15,750 nucleotides of DNA from an uncultured Flavobacteriales bacterium (GTDB lineage Bacteria > Bacteroidota > Bacteroidia > Flavobacteriales > Crocinitomicaceae): NCBI GenBank assembly GCA_946480815.1, contig CAMLLB010000072.1, positions 1 to 15,750 of the forward strand, given 5' to 3'. The position numbers were made by a program, and so were the translations under genes. Positions within the stretch are counted from its first letter, which is position 1; each line of letters opens with the position of its first letter. The notes beneath the pieces were generated by a model. It did no database searches. It worked only from the letters and a program-made list of their open reading frames with translations, and had not been told where the DNA came from. This document shows positions 7,793 through 13,375 of this stretch, piece after piece.

Positions 7793-7883
7793 CTTCGGCT
7801 ACGCTCAGCGACCTTGGTTTTGGAGTTTTAATTTGTAATGTGGTTAATTTTGAAAGGTGACTGAGCGTAGCCGAAGTCACCTT
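7793..7883. repeat. Palindromic repeat, copy 3, with nested hairpin
   Basis: CTTCGGCTACGCTCAG (7793-7808) and its exact complement (7861-7876) form a perfect 16-bp inverted repeat with a 52-base centre. A second perfect 9-bp inverted repeat overlaps the right arm: AAGGTGACT (7854-7862) with AGTCACCTT (7875-7883). The right half begins 8 bases after the stop codon of the acyl-CoA reductase gene (minus strand). The two arms carry the same compensating change relative to copy 1 (GGCT versus GACT), which keeps the pairing intact. Confidence 0.85.
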
Positions 7884-7891
7884 GTCTTATT

Positions 7892-8938
7892 TCAATTCAA
7901 AGAATTCAACCACGCGCACGTATCCACTCCATCGGCAAAATCAGTGATGTCCGGAGCCTGTGCTTTTCCAAACGGAATAAAATCATGCCCTATAATCGCC
8001 TGGAGCTCTTCTTTCATTTCATGAATTTTATTCAGAAGCAATTCTCTTTCTTCATAGAACTCATAATAAATTACGGATAACGGAGCGTGAATCCCTTCAT
8101 CTTCTTTTAGCATGAATACATTGTTGTCCAGAAACGGGATTTGATTCATTAAATAAACTGTCCGGTTGTAATCGTAATTATTCCCGTATTTGTGATGCTG
8201 GATCAAATGTGCCTGATCCAGGAAGTTCTCAAAAATGCGATTCAGATCAAATCCAACCGGTAAATACAGTTTCGAAACATTGCGGCATCCCATCCCGAAG
8301 AAATCAAAACAATCGGAACTCAATTTTTTCAATTCTTCATCTGTTTCTGTGCCATCCAGGATAGCGATCGAAGTTCTGTTCTTTCTAAAAATATGAGGAA
8401 CATCTCCAAAGTATGTTTCGAATTGCGCAATCGAACTGTTACTTCCAGTGGCGATCACTCCATCGTAGTTTTTTATTGGGCCCAGAGAAACCTGGATGTA
8501 TTCTTTTAAATCAGGATTCCATTCAAACATCCATTCGATCAATTTCATCGGAATGCGGGTGTCGGAGCTGCTTAACTTACATTGGGCCTTATTTCCGGTT
8601 ATCAAAACACAAAGCAGGTCGTGAAATCCTACAAAAGGAAGGTTCCCGGCCATAATTAATGCAATGTTCTTTGGTTTTGAAGTGAATTGATACTTAGCGG
8701 CAAAATTTTCAAGAGACTCTTTTTCAGTTAAATGAACAATCCCATTTAAAGCTTTTATGCAATTTTCCTTTGTGAACCAGGGATTGAGTTGTATTTCCTT
8801 ATTGATTAACCGCTGAAAACTTTGGAATTCACCTTCCGTTAATCCACACTCGTAACCAGGCCATTGCTCATTAGATGTGAAAGCGTTTAATGCTTTTCGG
8901 AGTTGACCGAAAACTTCTATGATTGCTCTTTTTTCCAC
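7892..8938 (-). CDS. LuxC-family acyl-CoA reductase
   Basis: Fits the LuxC-type acyl-CoA reductases of the aldehyde dehydrogenase superfamily, which reduce an acyl thioester to an aldehyde with NADPH. Visible: an N-terminal helical region (1-90); AGNLPFVGFHDLLCVLITGN (97-116), resembling the cofactor-binding start of the fold; VIATGSNSS (161-169); FRKNRTS (184-190); and FGMGCRNVSKLYLP (214-227), where C218 is the likely catalytic cysteine. The 348-residue chain is shorter than the roughly 480 residues of bioluminescence LuxC. No luxD/E/A/B genes are nearby, so light production is not suggested; the natural acyl substrate is unknown. The start codon is GTG at 8938; no in-frame ATG occurs near it, and a perfect -7 element ends only four bases upstream. 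Divergent from a ferredoxin gene 101 bases away. Confidence 0.88.
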   Translation of the reverse strand: MEKRAIIEVFGQLRKALNAFTSNEQWPGYECGLTEGEFQSFQRLINKEIQLNPWFTKENCIKALNGIVHLTEKESLENFAAKYQFTSKPKNIALIMAGNLPFVGFHDLLCVLITGNKAQCKLSSSDTRIPMKLIEWMFEWNPDLKEYIQVSLGPIKNYDGVIATGSNSSIAQFETYFGDVPHIFRKNRTSIAILDGTETDEELKKLSSDCFDFFGMGCRNVSKLYLPVGFDLNRIFENFLDQAHLIQHHKYGNNYDYNRTVYLMNQIPFLDNNVFMLKEDEGIHAPLSVIYYEFYEERELLLNKIHEMKEELQAIIGHDFIPFGKAQAPDITDFADGVDTCAWLNSLN

Positions 8939-8942
8939 GACG

Positions 8943-8972
8943 CAAAGTTAATTTCTCAGGTAGGAATTCCAT
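8943..8972 (-). promoter_or_regulatory. Promoter of the acyl-CoA reductase gene, start-codon-proximal
   Basis: Minus strand: ATG (8972-8970, two of three bases of TTG), 19 bases, then TAACTTTG (8950-8943), a perfect TAnnTTTG. Only CGTC separates it from the GTG start (8938-8936). Because transcription normally begins about 5-7 bases after this element, the message would be leaderless or nearly so. Confidence 0.6.
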
Positions 8973-8992
8973 TAATTTTTTGAAATATTTCA

Positions 8993-9022
8993 CTGTTTAA
9001 ATCGGAGACCTCCGTATATTTG
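8993..9022 (+). promoter_or_regulatory. Promoter of the ferredoxin gene
   Basis: CTG (8993-8995, two of three bases of TTG), 19 bases, then TATATTTG (9015-9022), a perfect TAnnTTTG, 17 bases before the ATG at 9040. The eleven bases TATATTTGCAC are identical to those of the tRNA-Glu promoter. It lies back to back with the acyl-CoA reductase promoter, with about 20 bases between the -33 elements. Confidence 0.7.
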
Positions 9023-9039
9023 CACAAAAAAAGTCTCTT

Positions 9040-9387
9040 ATGGCAATCATGATTACAGACGAATGCATCAATTGCGGTGCATGCGAGCCGGAATGCCCAA
9101 ACAACGCAATCTATGAAGGTGGCGCAGAATGGACGTATGCGGACGGTACGTCATTAAAAGGATTGATTACGACATTGAATGGCGAAGAAGTTCAGGCAGA
9201 TGATGCTTTTGAACCGAAAGACATGGATGTATATTACATCGTTACAGATAAATGTACCGAGTGTGTAGGTTTCCATGATGAACCCCAATGTGCGGCAGTT
9301 TGTCCTGTTGATTGTTGTGTTGACGATCCTGATTATCGTGAAAGTGAAGATGAATTGCTTGCGAAAAAGGATTTCATGCACTTGTAA
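9040..9387 (+). CDS. 2[4Fe-4S] ferredoxin (Allochromatium/YfhL-like arrangement)
   Basis: Small acidic cytosolic electron carrier, 115 residues. The first cluster motif is CxxCxxCxxxCP at C9, C12, C15, C19. The second is CxxC-x8-CxxxCP at C72, C75, C84, C88; the eight-residue spacing between second and third cysteines is the hallmark of the Alvin-type ferredoxins. By the usual crossover, C9/C12/C15/C88 and C72/C75/C84/C19 would bind the two clusters. Two extra cysteines (C92, C93) follow. About 52 residues separate the motifs, much longer than in minimal clostridial ferredoxins, and they contain a GGAEWTYADGT segment. The C-terminal extension is acidic (DDPDYRESEDE). The gene is divergent from the acyl-CoA reductase gene. 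Redox partner unknown. Confidence 0.95.
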   Translation: MAIMITDECINCGACEPECPNNAIYEGGAEWTYADGTSLKGLITTLNGEEVQADDAFEPKDMDVYYIVTDKCTECVGFHDEPQCAAVCPVDCCVDDPDYRESEDELLAKKDFMHL

Positions 9388-9403
9388 AATTGCAGTTTTA
9401 CCT

Positions 9404-9429
9404 GTAAATTGTAACACATTTACTTTTTT
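9404..9429 (+). terminator. Probable terminator after the ferredoxin gene
   Basis: GTAAAT (9404-9409) and ATTTAC (9418-9423) form a 6-bp stem with an 8-base loop followed at once by six Ts (9424-9429). A second weak hairpin, GTAAAA (9384-9389) with TTTTAC (9396-9401), overlaps the ferredoxin stop codon just upstream. Stems are AT-rich and weak; the T-run is the main support. Confidence 0.45.
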
Positions 9430-9444
9430 AGCGTTCATGGTGTT

Positions 9445-10563
9445 ATGAAAGTTTCAGTCGGTTTAATTCTCACAGTTCTTATCAGCTTCCAATCCCGGGG
9501 GCAATTTGATGCTTATTCACGGGAAAGTGAATTGGCTGTTTTGCTGGATTCTATCCGCGGAGCAAGAGACAATGCCGGGAAAGAAAACTGGAATAAGCAG
9601 TTCAAAAAACTGATCGAACAGACACTCAACGAACCAACCATTTTTGATGTCACATTTACAAAGCTGAGAACACTCGGGGTAATCGACAGTCCGGATAAAT
9701 TAGTCCGTATTGTCAATTGGAATGTGGAACAAGACGATGGAACACAGAAGTACTTCGCATATGTACTTCACCGGAACTCATTAAAGGACACCAAGCACAA
9801 GGTTATCGAATTGATTGATAAATCGTTTCTCCTGACAGCTAAACCGGAAGAAACCCTGGAAGCTGATATGTGGTATGGTGCCTTGTATTACCAGATTATC
9901 CCGGTAGAAAAAGCAAATAAAACCTATTACACAGTTTTAGGATGGGATGGCGGAACGCGAATGAGTAACACCAAGCTGATCGATGTTATTTGCTTTAGCG
10001 GAAACAGTCTGAAATTGGGTTATCCCCTGTTCAAATCAGGAAGTACAACTGCAAAACGATTATTTTACGAGCATTCCGAACGTTCTGTGATGTCTTTGCG
10101 TTATGAACCGGAATACAAGCGGATTATTTTCGATCACCTGATGCCGGAAACACCTACAATGGTTGGATTTTATGAGTTTTACGTTCCGGACATGTCTTAC
10201 GATGCATTTGTCCTGGACAACAATCGATGGGTATTGAAGGAAGATGTAGTTGGAATCAACAAGAAAGACAATGCTGTTTCGGTTGCTTCGATTGATAAAA
10301 GCGGTGACGTTACCATATCCTCAACTCCGGGGAAATGGATCGATCCGACCGGTGAAGGAAAAGGCGCAGCGAATGATGTCCACGTTGCGGTTCTACCCGA
10401 TTCAGATGCTTTAAATACAACTGAAGAAAGTAAGAAACCGGTTAAGAAGGATAAAAGGACTATGACGGCGCTCGAAAAATACGAAGCTAAAAAGAAGCAT
10501 AAAAAGGAAGAAGAGCCGCCTACTACGCTGAATTCCGGGAAGAAAAGAAAACCGGGAAAGTAA
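9445..10563 (+). CDS. Secreted protein of unknown function with Lys-rich C-terminal tail
   Basis: The 372-residue product has a signal peptide (about 1-20, SRGQ before FDAYSRE), so it is exported to the periplasm or beyond; there is no lipobox. The body (about 25-280) looks like one globular mixed alpha/beta domain. Recognisable stretches are YYTVLGWDGG, RLFYEHSERSVMSLRYEPEY, IIFDHLMPETP and VPDMSYDAFVLDNNRW. The pattern feels familiar from other Bacteroidota secreted proteins, but I cannot attach a function and see no catalytic motif. From about residue 325 the chain becomes very rich in Lys and Glu, ending GKKRKPGK. Such a basic tail may bind acidic polymers, or simply be disordered. The ATG at 9445 is used because an earlier ATG (9437) runs into a stop after three codons. 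A 72-base gap and a promoter separate it from the next gene. Confidence 0.8.
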   Translation: MKVSVGLILTVLISFQSRGQFDAYSRESELAVLLDSIRGARDNAGKENWNKQFKKLIEQTLNEPTIFDVTFTKLRTLGVIDSPDKLVRIVNWNVEQDDGTQKYFAYVLHRNSLKDTKHKVIELIDKSFLLTAKPEETLEADMWYGALYYQIIPVEKANKTYYTVLGWDGGTRMSNTKLIDVICFSGNSLKLGYPLFKSGSTTAKRLFYEHSERSVMSLRYEPEYKRIIFDHLMPETPTMVGFYEFYVPDMSYDAFVLDNNRWVLKEDVVGINKKDNAVSVASIDKSGDVTISSTPGKWIDPTGEGKGAANDVHVAVLPDSDALNTTEESKKPVKKDKRTMTALEKYEAKKKHKKEEEPPTTLNSGKKRKPGK

Positions 10564-10579
10564 ATTTCTGATCTAAAAT

Positions 10580-10611
10580 TTTGTATTTCAACAAATAAAA
10601 ATTCATATTTG
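10580..10611 (+). promoter_or_regulatory. Promoter of the PUR-family gene, covered by an inverted repeat
   Basis: TTTG (10580-10583), 20 bases, then CATATTTG (10604-10611), one mismatch from TAnnTTTG, 24 bases before the ATG at 10636. An 8-bp perfect inverted repeat AACAAATA/TATTTGTT (10590-10597 and 10606-10613) spans the spacer and most of the -7 element, so it could be an operator. It might instead serve as a weak terminator for the gene upstream. Confidence 0.6.
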
Positions 10612-10635
10612 TTTTGCTGCAACTCTTAATTAACT

Positions 10636-10947
10636 ATGCAAAACGAACTGGATTACGACTCTCAGCGAGAAGTCTTTACTAAAATTGTAAAAGCTGGCAA
10701 GCGCACTTATTTCTTCGATATAAAAGCTACAAAAGGCCAGGACCACTACATTACCGTTACTGAAAGTAAGAAGGTAAACATCAATGGAAAGGAAGTTTTT
10801 CAAAAACACAAAGTGTTTCTTTACAAGGAAGATTTTGATAAATTCTCGGAAACCTTATTGGAAGTAATGAATAAAGCCAATGAATTGAATGTAGGGGAAA
10901 GTCCAAATCCTTCTTATGCGAGTGACGTACACTTTGAGGATTTGTAA
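10636..10947 (+). CDS. PUR-family DNA/RNA-binding protein (DUF3276)
   Basis: A 103-residue protein matching the bacterial PUR-alpha-like family (DUF3276; Borrelia BpuR is the studied relative). These small proteins dimerise through a Whirly-like beta-beta-beta-beta-alpha fold and bind single-stranded nucleic acid. Visible: REVFTKIVKAGKRTYFFDIK (11-30), a beta-rich DHYITVTESKK segment, then KHKVFLYKEDFDKFSETLLE forming the last strand and the helix, with a short disordered tail. No signal peptide. The pattern AGKRTYFFDxKAT is the clearest family marker. It stands as a single gene between the secreted protein and parA, with its own promoter. Its role in this organism (RNA binding, nucleoid or repair) cannot be told from the sequence. 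Confidence 0.92.
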   Translation: MQNELDYDSQREVFTKIVKAGKRTYFFDIKATKGQDHYITVTESKKVNINGKEVFQKHKVFLYKEDFDKFSETLLEVMNKANELNVGESPNPSYASDVHFEDL

Positions 10948-10961
10948 ACTTTCAAACAATC

Positions 10962-10984
10962 TTTCAACATCTGATTCGTTGAAA
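10962..10984. repeat. Inverted repeat in the gap before parA
   Basis: TTTCAAC (10962-10968) and GTTGAAA (10978-10984) are perfect complements around a 9-base loop. The site lies 15 bases after the PUR-gene stop codon and 72 bases before parA. There is no T-run on the plus strand, so it is a poor terminator; it might be a binding site or mRNA stabiliser. Confidence 0.35.
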
Positions 10985-11005
10985 AATTAGCTGAAATAAA
11001 TGGCG

Positions 11006-11033
11006 TTTAGGTCATTTCAATAACTTATCTTTA
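11006..11033 (+). promoter_or_regulatory. Candidate promoter of the parA operon
   Basis: TATCTTTA (11026-11033) matches five of the six fixed positions of the -7... TAnnTTTG element (final G replaced by A in TAnnTTTA) and lies 22 bases before the parA ATG. The only -33 candidate is TTT at 11006-11008 with a short 17-base spacer. The same octamer TATCTTTA lies upstream of the lipoprotein gene (2433-2440). Support is weak. Confidence 0.35.
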
Positions 11034-11055
11034 TCCACAAATTTACAGTGCTCTT

Positions 11056-11868
11056 ATGGGTAAAATAATCGCAATAGCGAATCAAAAAGGTGGTGTTGGC
11101 AAAACAACTACGGCAATTAATTTGGGTGGATGTTTTGGTGTTTTGGAGTACAAGACATTGTTGGTCGATGCTGATCCGCAGGCAAATGCTACGTCCGGAG
11201 TTGGTTTAGACCCGAAAAACTCGCGTAATATTTACGACTGTCTGATCAATGACGTGCACCCTTCCGAATTAATTATTCCGACAAGTAATCCGAACCTGGA
11301 TATTATTCCGTCGCATATTGATTTGGTTGGTGCCGAACTGGAAATGATCAACATGCCGAATCGTGAACAAATGCTGAAACACGCTTTGGACAAGATTAAG
11401 GACCAATATGATTTCATTATTATCGACTGTTCACCATCCCTTGGATTGATTACTGTAAACGCTCTAACCGCAGCGGATTCCGTAATGGTACCGGTTCAGT
11501 GCGAGTATTTCGCATTGGAAGGATTGGGTAAATTATTGAATACGATCAAAATTATTCAAGGGCGCCTGAACCCGGAATTGGAAATCGAAGGAATCGTTCT
11601 AACCATGTATGACACCCGTTTGCGTTTGGCGAACCAAGTCGTGGAAGAAGTTAAAACACACTTCCAGGATCTGGTTTTCGATACGGTGATTCACCGGAAC
11701 ACGAAATTAGGTGAAGCTCCAAGTTTCGGGGAAACAATCGTCATGCACGAGGCTACCAGCAAAGGCGCTATCAATTATCTGAATTTCGCCCGAGAAATTC
11801 TTCAACGAAACGATTTGACAAAAATCGGTAATAACGACAAACAATTTCAAGTAGGAAATGACATCTAA
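11056..11868 (+). CDS. parA: Chromosome-partitioning ATPase ParA (Soj)
   Basis: A 270-residue ParA/Soj ATPase that binds DNA in its ATP-bound dimer state and moves ParB-bound origin regions. The deviant Walker A motif KGGVGKTT is at 11-18, with signature K11 and catalytic-loop K16. The A' motif LLVDADPQANAT (35-46) and Walker B FIIIDCSP (120-127, D124) are intact. The later TRLRLANQVVEEVK and HRNTKLGEAPSFG segments are typical of chromosomal ParA. Length fits the chromosomal form without an N-terminal HTH extension, unlike many plasmid ParAs. Its last 11 bases overlap the start of parB, so the two are translationally coupled. A weak promoter candidate lies about 20 bases upstream. Confidence 0.97.
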   Translation: MGKIIAIANQKGGVGKTTTAINLGGCFGVLEYKTLLVDADPQANATSGVGLDPKNSRNIYDCLINDVHPSELIIPTSNPNLDIIPSHIDLVGAELEMINMPNREQMLKHALDKIKDQYDFIIIDCSPSLGLITVNALTAADSVMVPVQCEYFALEGLGKLLNTIKIIQGRLNPELEIEGIVLTMYDTRLRLANQVVEEVKTHFQDLVFDTVIHRNTKLGEAPSFGETIVMHEATSKGAINYLNFAREILQRNDLTKIGNNDKQFQVGNDI

Positions 11869-12778
11869 TCCGAAAAAACGTTCAGCTTTAGGAAAAGGAT
11901 TGGGAGCTTTATTGGAAAGTTCTTCATCAGATATTACAACAACTGCACCTGCAGCTCCAACAGCCAGTACAGGCGGCGTAGCCCTGATCCCTATCGGTTC
12001 AATTGAAGCAAATCCATTCAACCCGCGTACGAATTTCGAGAAGGACGCATTGACCGAGTTGAAAGACTCCATTGCAATTCACGGAATCATCCAGCCTTTA
12101 ACGGTACGAAAACTGGGCAAGGATAAATACCAGTTGATTTCCGGGGAAAGACGTTTCAGAGCTTCACAATTGGCAGGATTGGAAGAAGTTCCTGCATATA
12201 TCCGTGTAGCGAATGATCAGTCCATGCTTGAAATGGCCTTGGTTGAAAACATTCAACGGGAAGACCTGAATGCAATCGAAGTTGCTCTCTCCTACCAGCG
12301 ATTGATTGATGAGATCGGTTTGACACAGGACCAATTGTCGCAGAAAATATCAAAAGGAAGAACCAGCATTACCAATCATCTGCGTTTATTGAAACTTCCT
12401 GCTGAAATTCAATTGGGTGTTCGGGACAACCTTATTTCAATGGGACATGCACGTGCATTGGTATCTTCAGGAGATGAAAACCGTCAGCTGGATCTATACA
12501 GACAAATTATCGATTTCCAGCTTTCAGTTCGTGAGATTGAAGAATTGATCCGTACAAATACTTCCCGTACGAGTGAGGAAACTCCAAACGCACCGAAAAC
12601 AGCTTCTGCTCCTGAATTATCGACTATTCAAGAGGTGTTCAAAAACCATTTGAGTGACCGTATTTCTTCGAAGGTGGAAATTAAAAAGACGCATTCCGGA
12701 AGTGGTAAGATCCTGATTAATTTCTCATCGGAAGTGGATTTAAATCGAATTATCGAATTACTGAACAAAACGAAATAA
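11858..12778 (+). CDS. parB: Chromosome-partitioning protein ParB (Spo0J)
   Basis: A 306-residue CTP-dependent DNA clamp that loads at parS sites. It begins with the basic ParA-stimulating motif KKRSALGKGLGALL (6-19), followed by a Ser/Thr/Ala-rich linker (21-39). The ParB N-terminal (CTPase) domain starts near 43 and carries GERRFRA (96-102) and ENIQRED (130-136). The helix-turn-helix that reads parS is at about 156-178 (TQDQLSQKISKGRTSITNHL). A second linker rich in Thr, Pro and Ala (about 230-250) leads to the C-terminal dimerisation domain, ending in LLNKTK. The ATG at 11858 lies inside the end of parA. The stop codon shares its last base with the next start. No parS site was found in the window. 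Confidence 0.97.
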   Translation: MTSNPKKRSALGKGLGALLESSSSDITTTAPAAPTASTGGVALIPIGSIEANPFNPRTNFEKDALTELKDSIAIHGIIQPLTVRKLGKDKYQLISGERRFRASQLAGLEEVPAYIRVANDQSMLEMALVENIQREDLNAIEVALSYQRLIDEIGLTQDQLSQKISKGRTSITNHLRLLKLPAEIQLGVRDNLISMGHARALVSSGDENRQLDLYRQIIDFQLSVREIEELIRTNTSRTSEETPNAPKTASAPELSTIQEVFKNHLSDRISSKVEIKKTHSGSGKILINFSSEVDLNRIIELLNKTK

Positions 12779-13335
12779 TGCACAAGTTCCTTGGCGTTTT
12801 CATTTTTGTATGGTTTTCACTTCATGTAAACGCCCAGGATTCTCTTGCTGTTGCTCCTGTTCCGGATAGCGTTAAAACACATTCATGGAAAAAGGCCTGT
12901 CTTTTTTCTGCTGTTGTTCCGGGTGCCGGACAAGTCTACAATCACATTGCAATGCCCAAAGGCAAAAAGAAAGCCTATTGGAAAGTTCCGTTGATCTACG
13001 CCGGATTGGGTGTCACCACCTATTTCGCTGTGAAGAATAACCTATTGAAAAACGATTACCGTGCGGAATATGAATCCCGTAAAATCGGGAATGCACCGGT
13101 TAATTTCCAGGAATACGACGATCAAAGTTTACTTTCTTTATATACCCAGCACCGGAACCGGCGTGACTTTGCCATTCTGGGAATAGGCATCGTTTACCTG
13201 TTAAATATTGTCGATGCGGGAGTTGAAGCACATTTTGTGAATTTTGATATCAGTGAGGATCTTTCTTTGTCGATCCACCCTACAACTTACTACCCGAATG
13301 CTTACGGAGTTTCTTTTCAATTTAAATTTCGTTAA
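12778..13335 (+). CDS. DUF5683 membrane-associated protein
   Basis: A 185-residue protein with a signal peptide or N-terminal membrane segment (about 1-19, VNAQ before DSLAVAP). It matches the Bacteroidota DUF5683 family: KKACLFSAVVPGAGQVYN (about 38-55), then KVPLIYAGLGVTTYFAVKNN as a hydrophobic segment, an RRDF-containing charged region, and AILGIGIVYLLNIVDAGVEAHF as another hydrophobic segment, ending FDISEDLSL and a beta-like tail. The PGAGQxYN and NIVDAxVxAH motifs are the family marks. Function is not known. The ATG overlaps the parB stop by one base (TAATG), a strong coupling signal, and the gene sits in the par-dapB-lepB cluster as is usual for this phylum. Confidence 0.9.
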   Translation: MHKFLGVFIFVWFSLHVNAQDSLAVAPVPDSVKTHSWKKACLFSAVVPGAGQVYNHIAMPKGKKKAYWKVPLIYAGLGVTTYFAVKNNLLKNDYRAEYESRKIGNAPVNFQEYDDQSLLSLYTQHRNRRDFAILGIGIVYLLNIVDAGVEAHFVNFDISEDLSLSIHPTTYYPNAYGVSFQFKFR

Positions 13336-13338
13336 AAG

Positions 13339-13369
13339 TTAAATTCGGAAGTTGAAAACAGTATTTTTG
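13339..13369 (+). promoter_or_regulatory. Internal promoter of dapB, start-codon-proximal
   Basis: TTA (13339-13341, two of three bases of TTG), 20 bases, then TATTTTTG (13362-13369), a perfect TAnnTTTG. Six bases (CGCTAC) separate it from the ATG at 13376. The 40-base gap after the DUF5683 gene is thus almost wholly promoter, and the transcript would have almost no leader. Confidence 0.55.
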
Positions 13370-13375
13370 CGCTAC

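Noticed and set aside
7892..8938. Bioluminescence (lux) operon
   Set aside because: Only a LuxC-family reductase is present; no luciferase, LuxD or LuxE gene is adjacent, and such lone reductases occur in non-luminous bacteria.
10197..10622. 141-residue open frame antisense to the secreted protein's tail
   Set aside because: Its Ser/Phe/Leu-rich sequence is the mirror of the Lys/Glu-rich codons of the real gene.
11707..12072. 121-residue open frame antisense across the parA-parB junction
   Set aside because: Both genes it crosses are certain; no independent support.
13352..13375. TTG-initiated extension of dapB
   Set aside because: It contains the TATTTTTG promoter element and adds eight residues ahead of the Rossmann-fold start that DapB proteins normally begin with.
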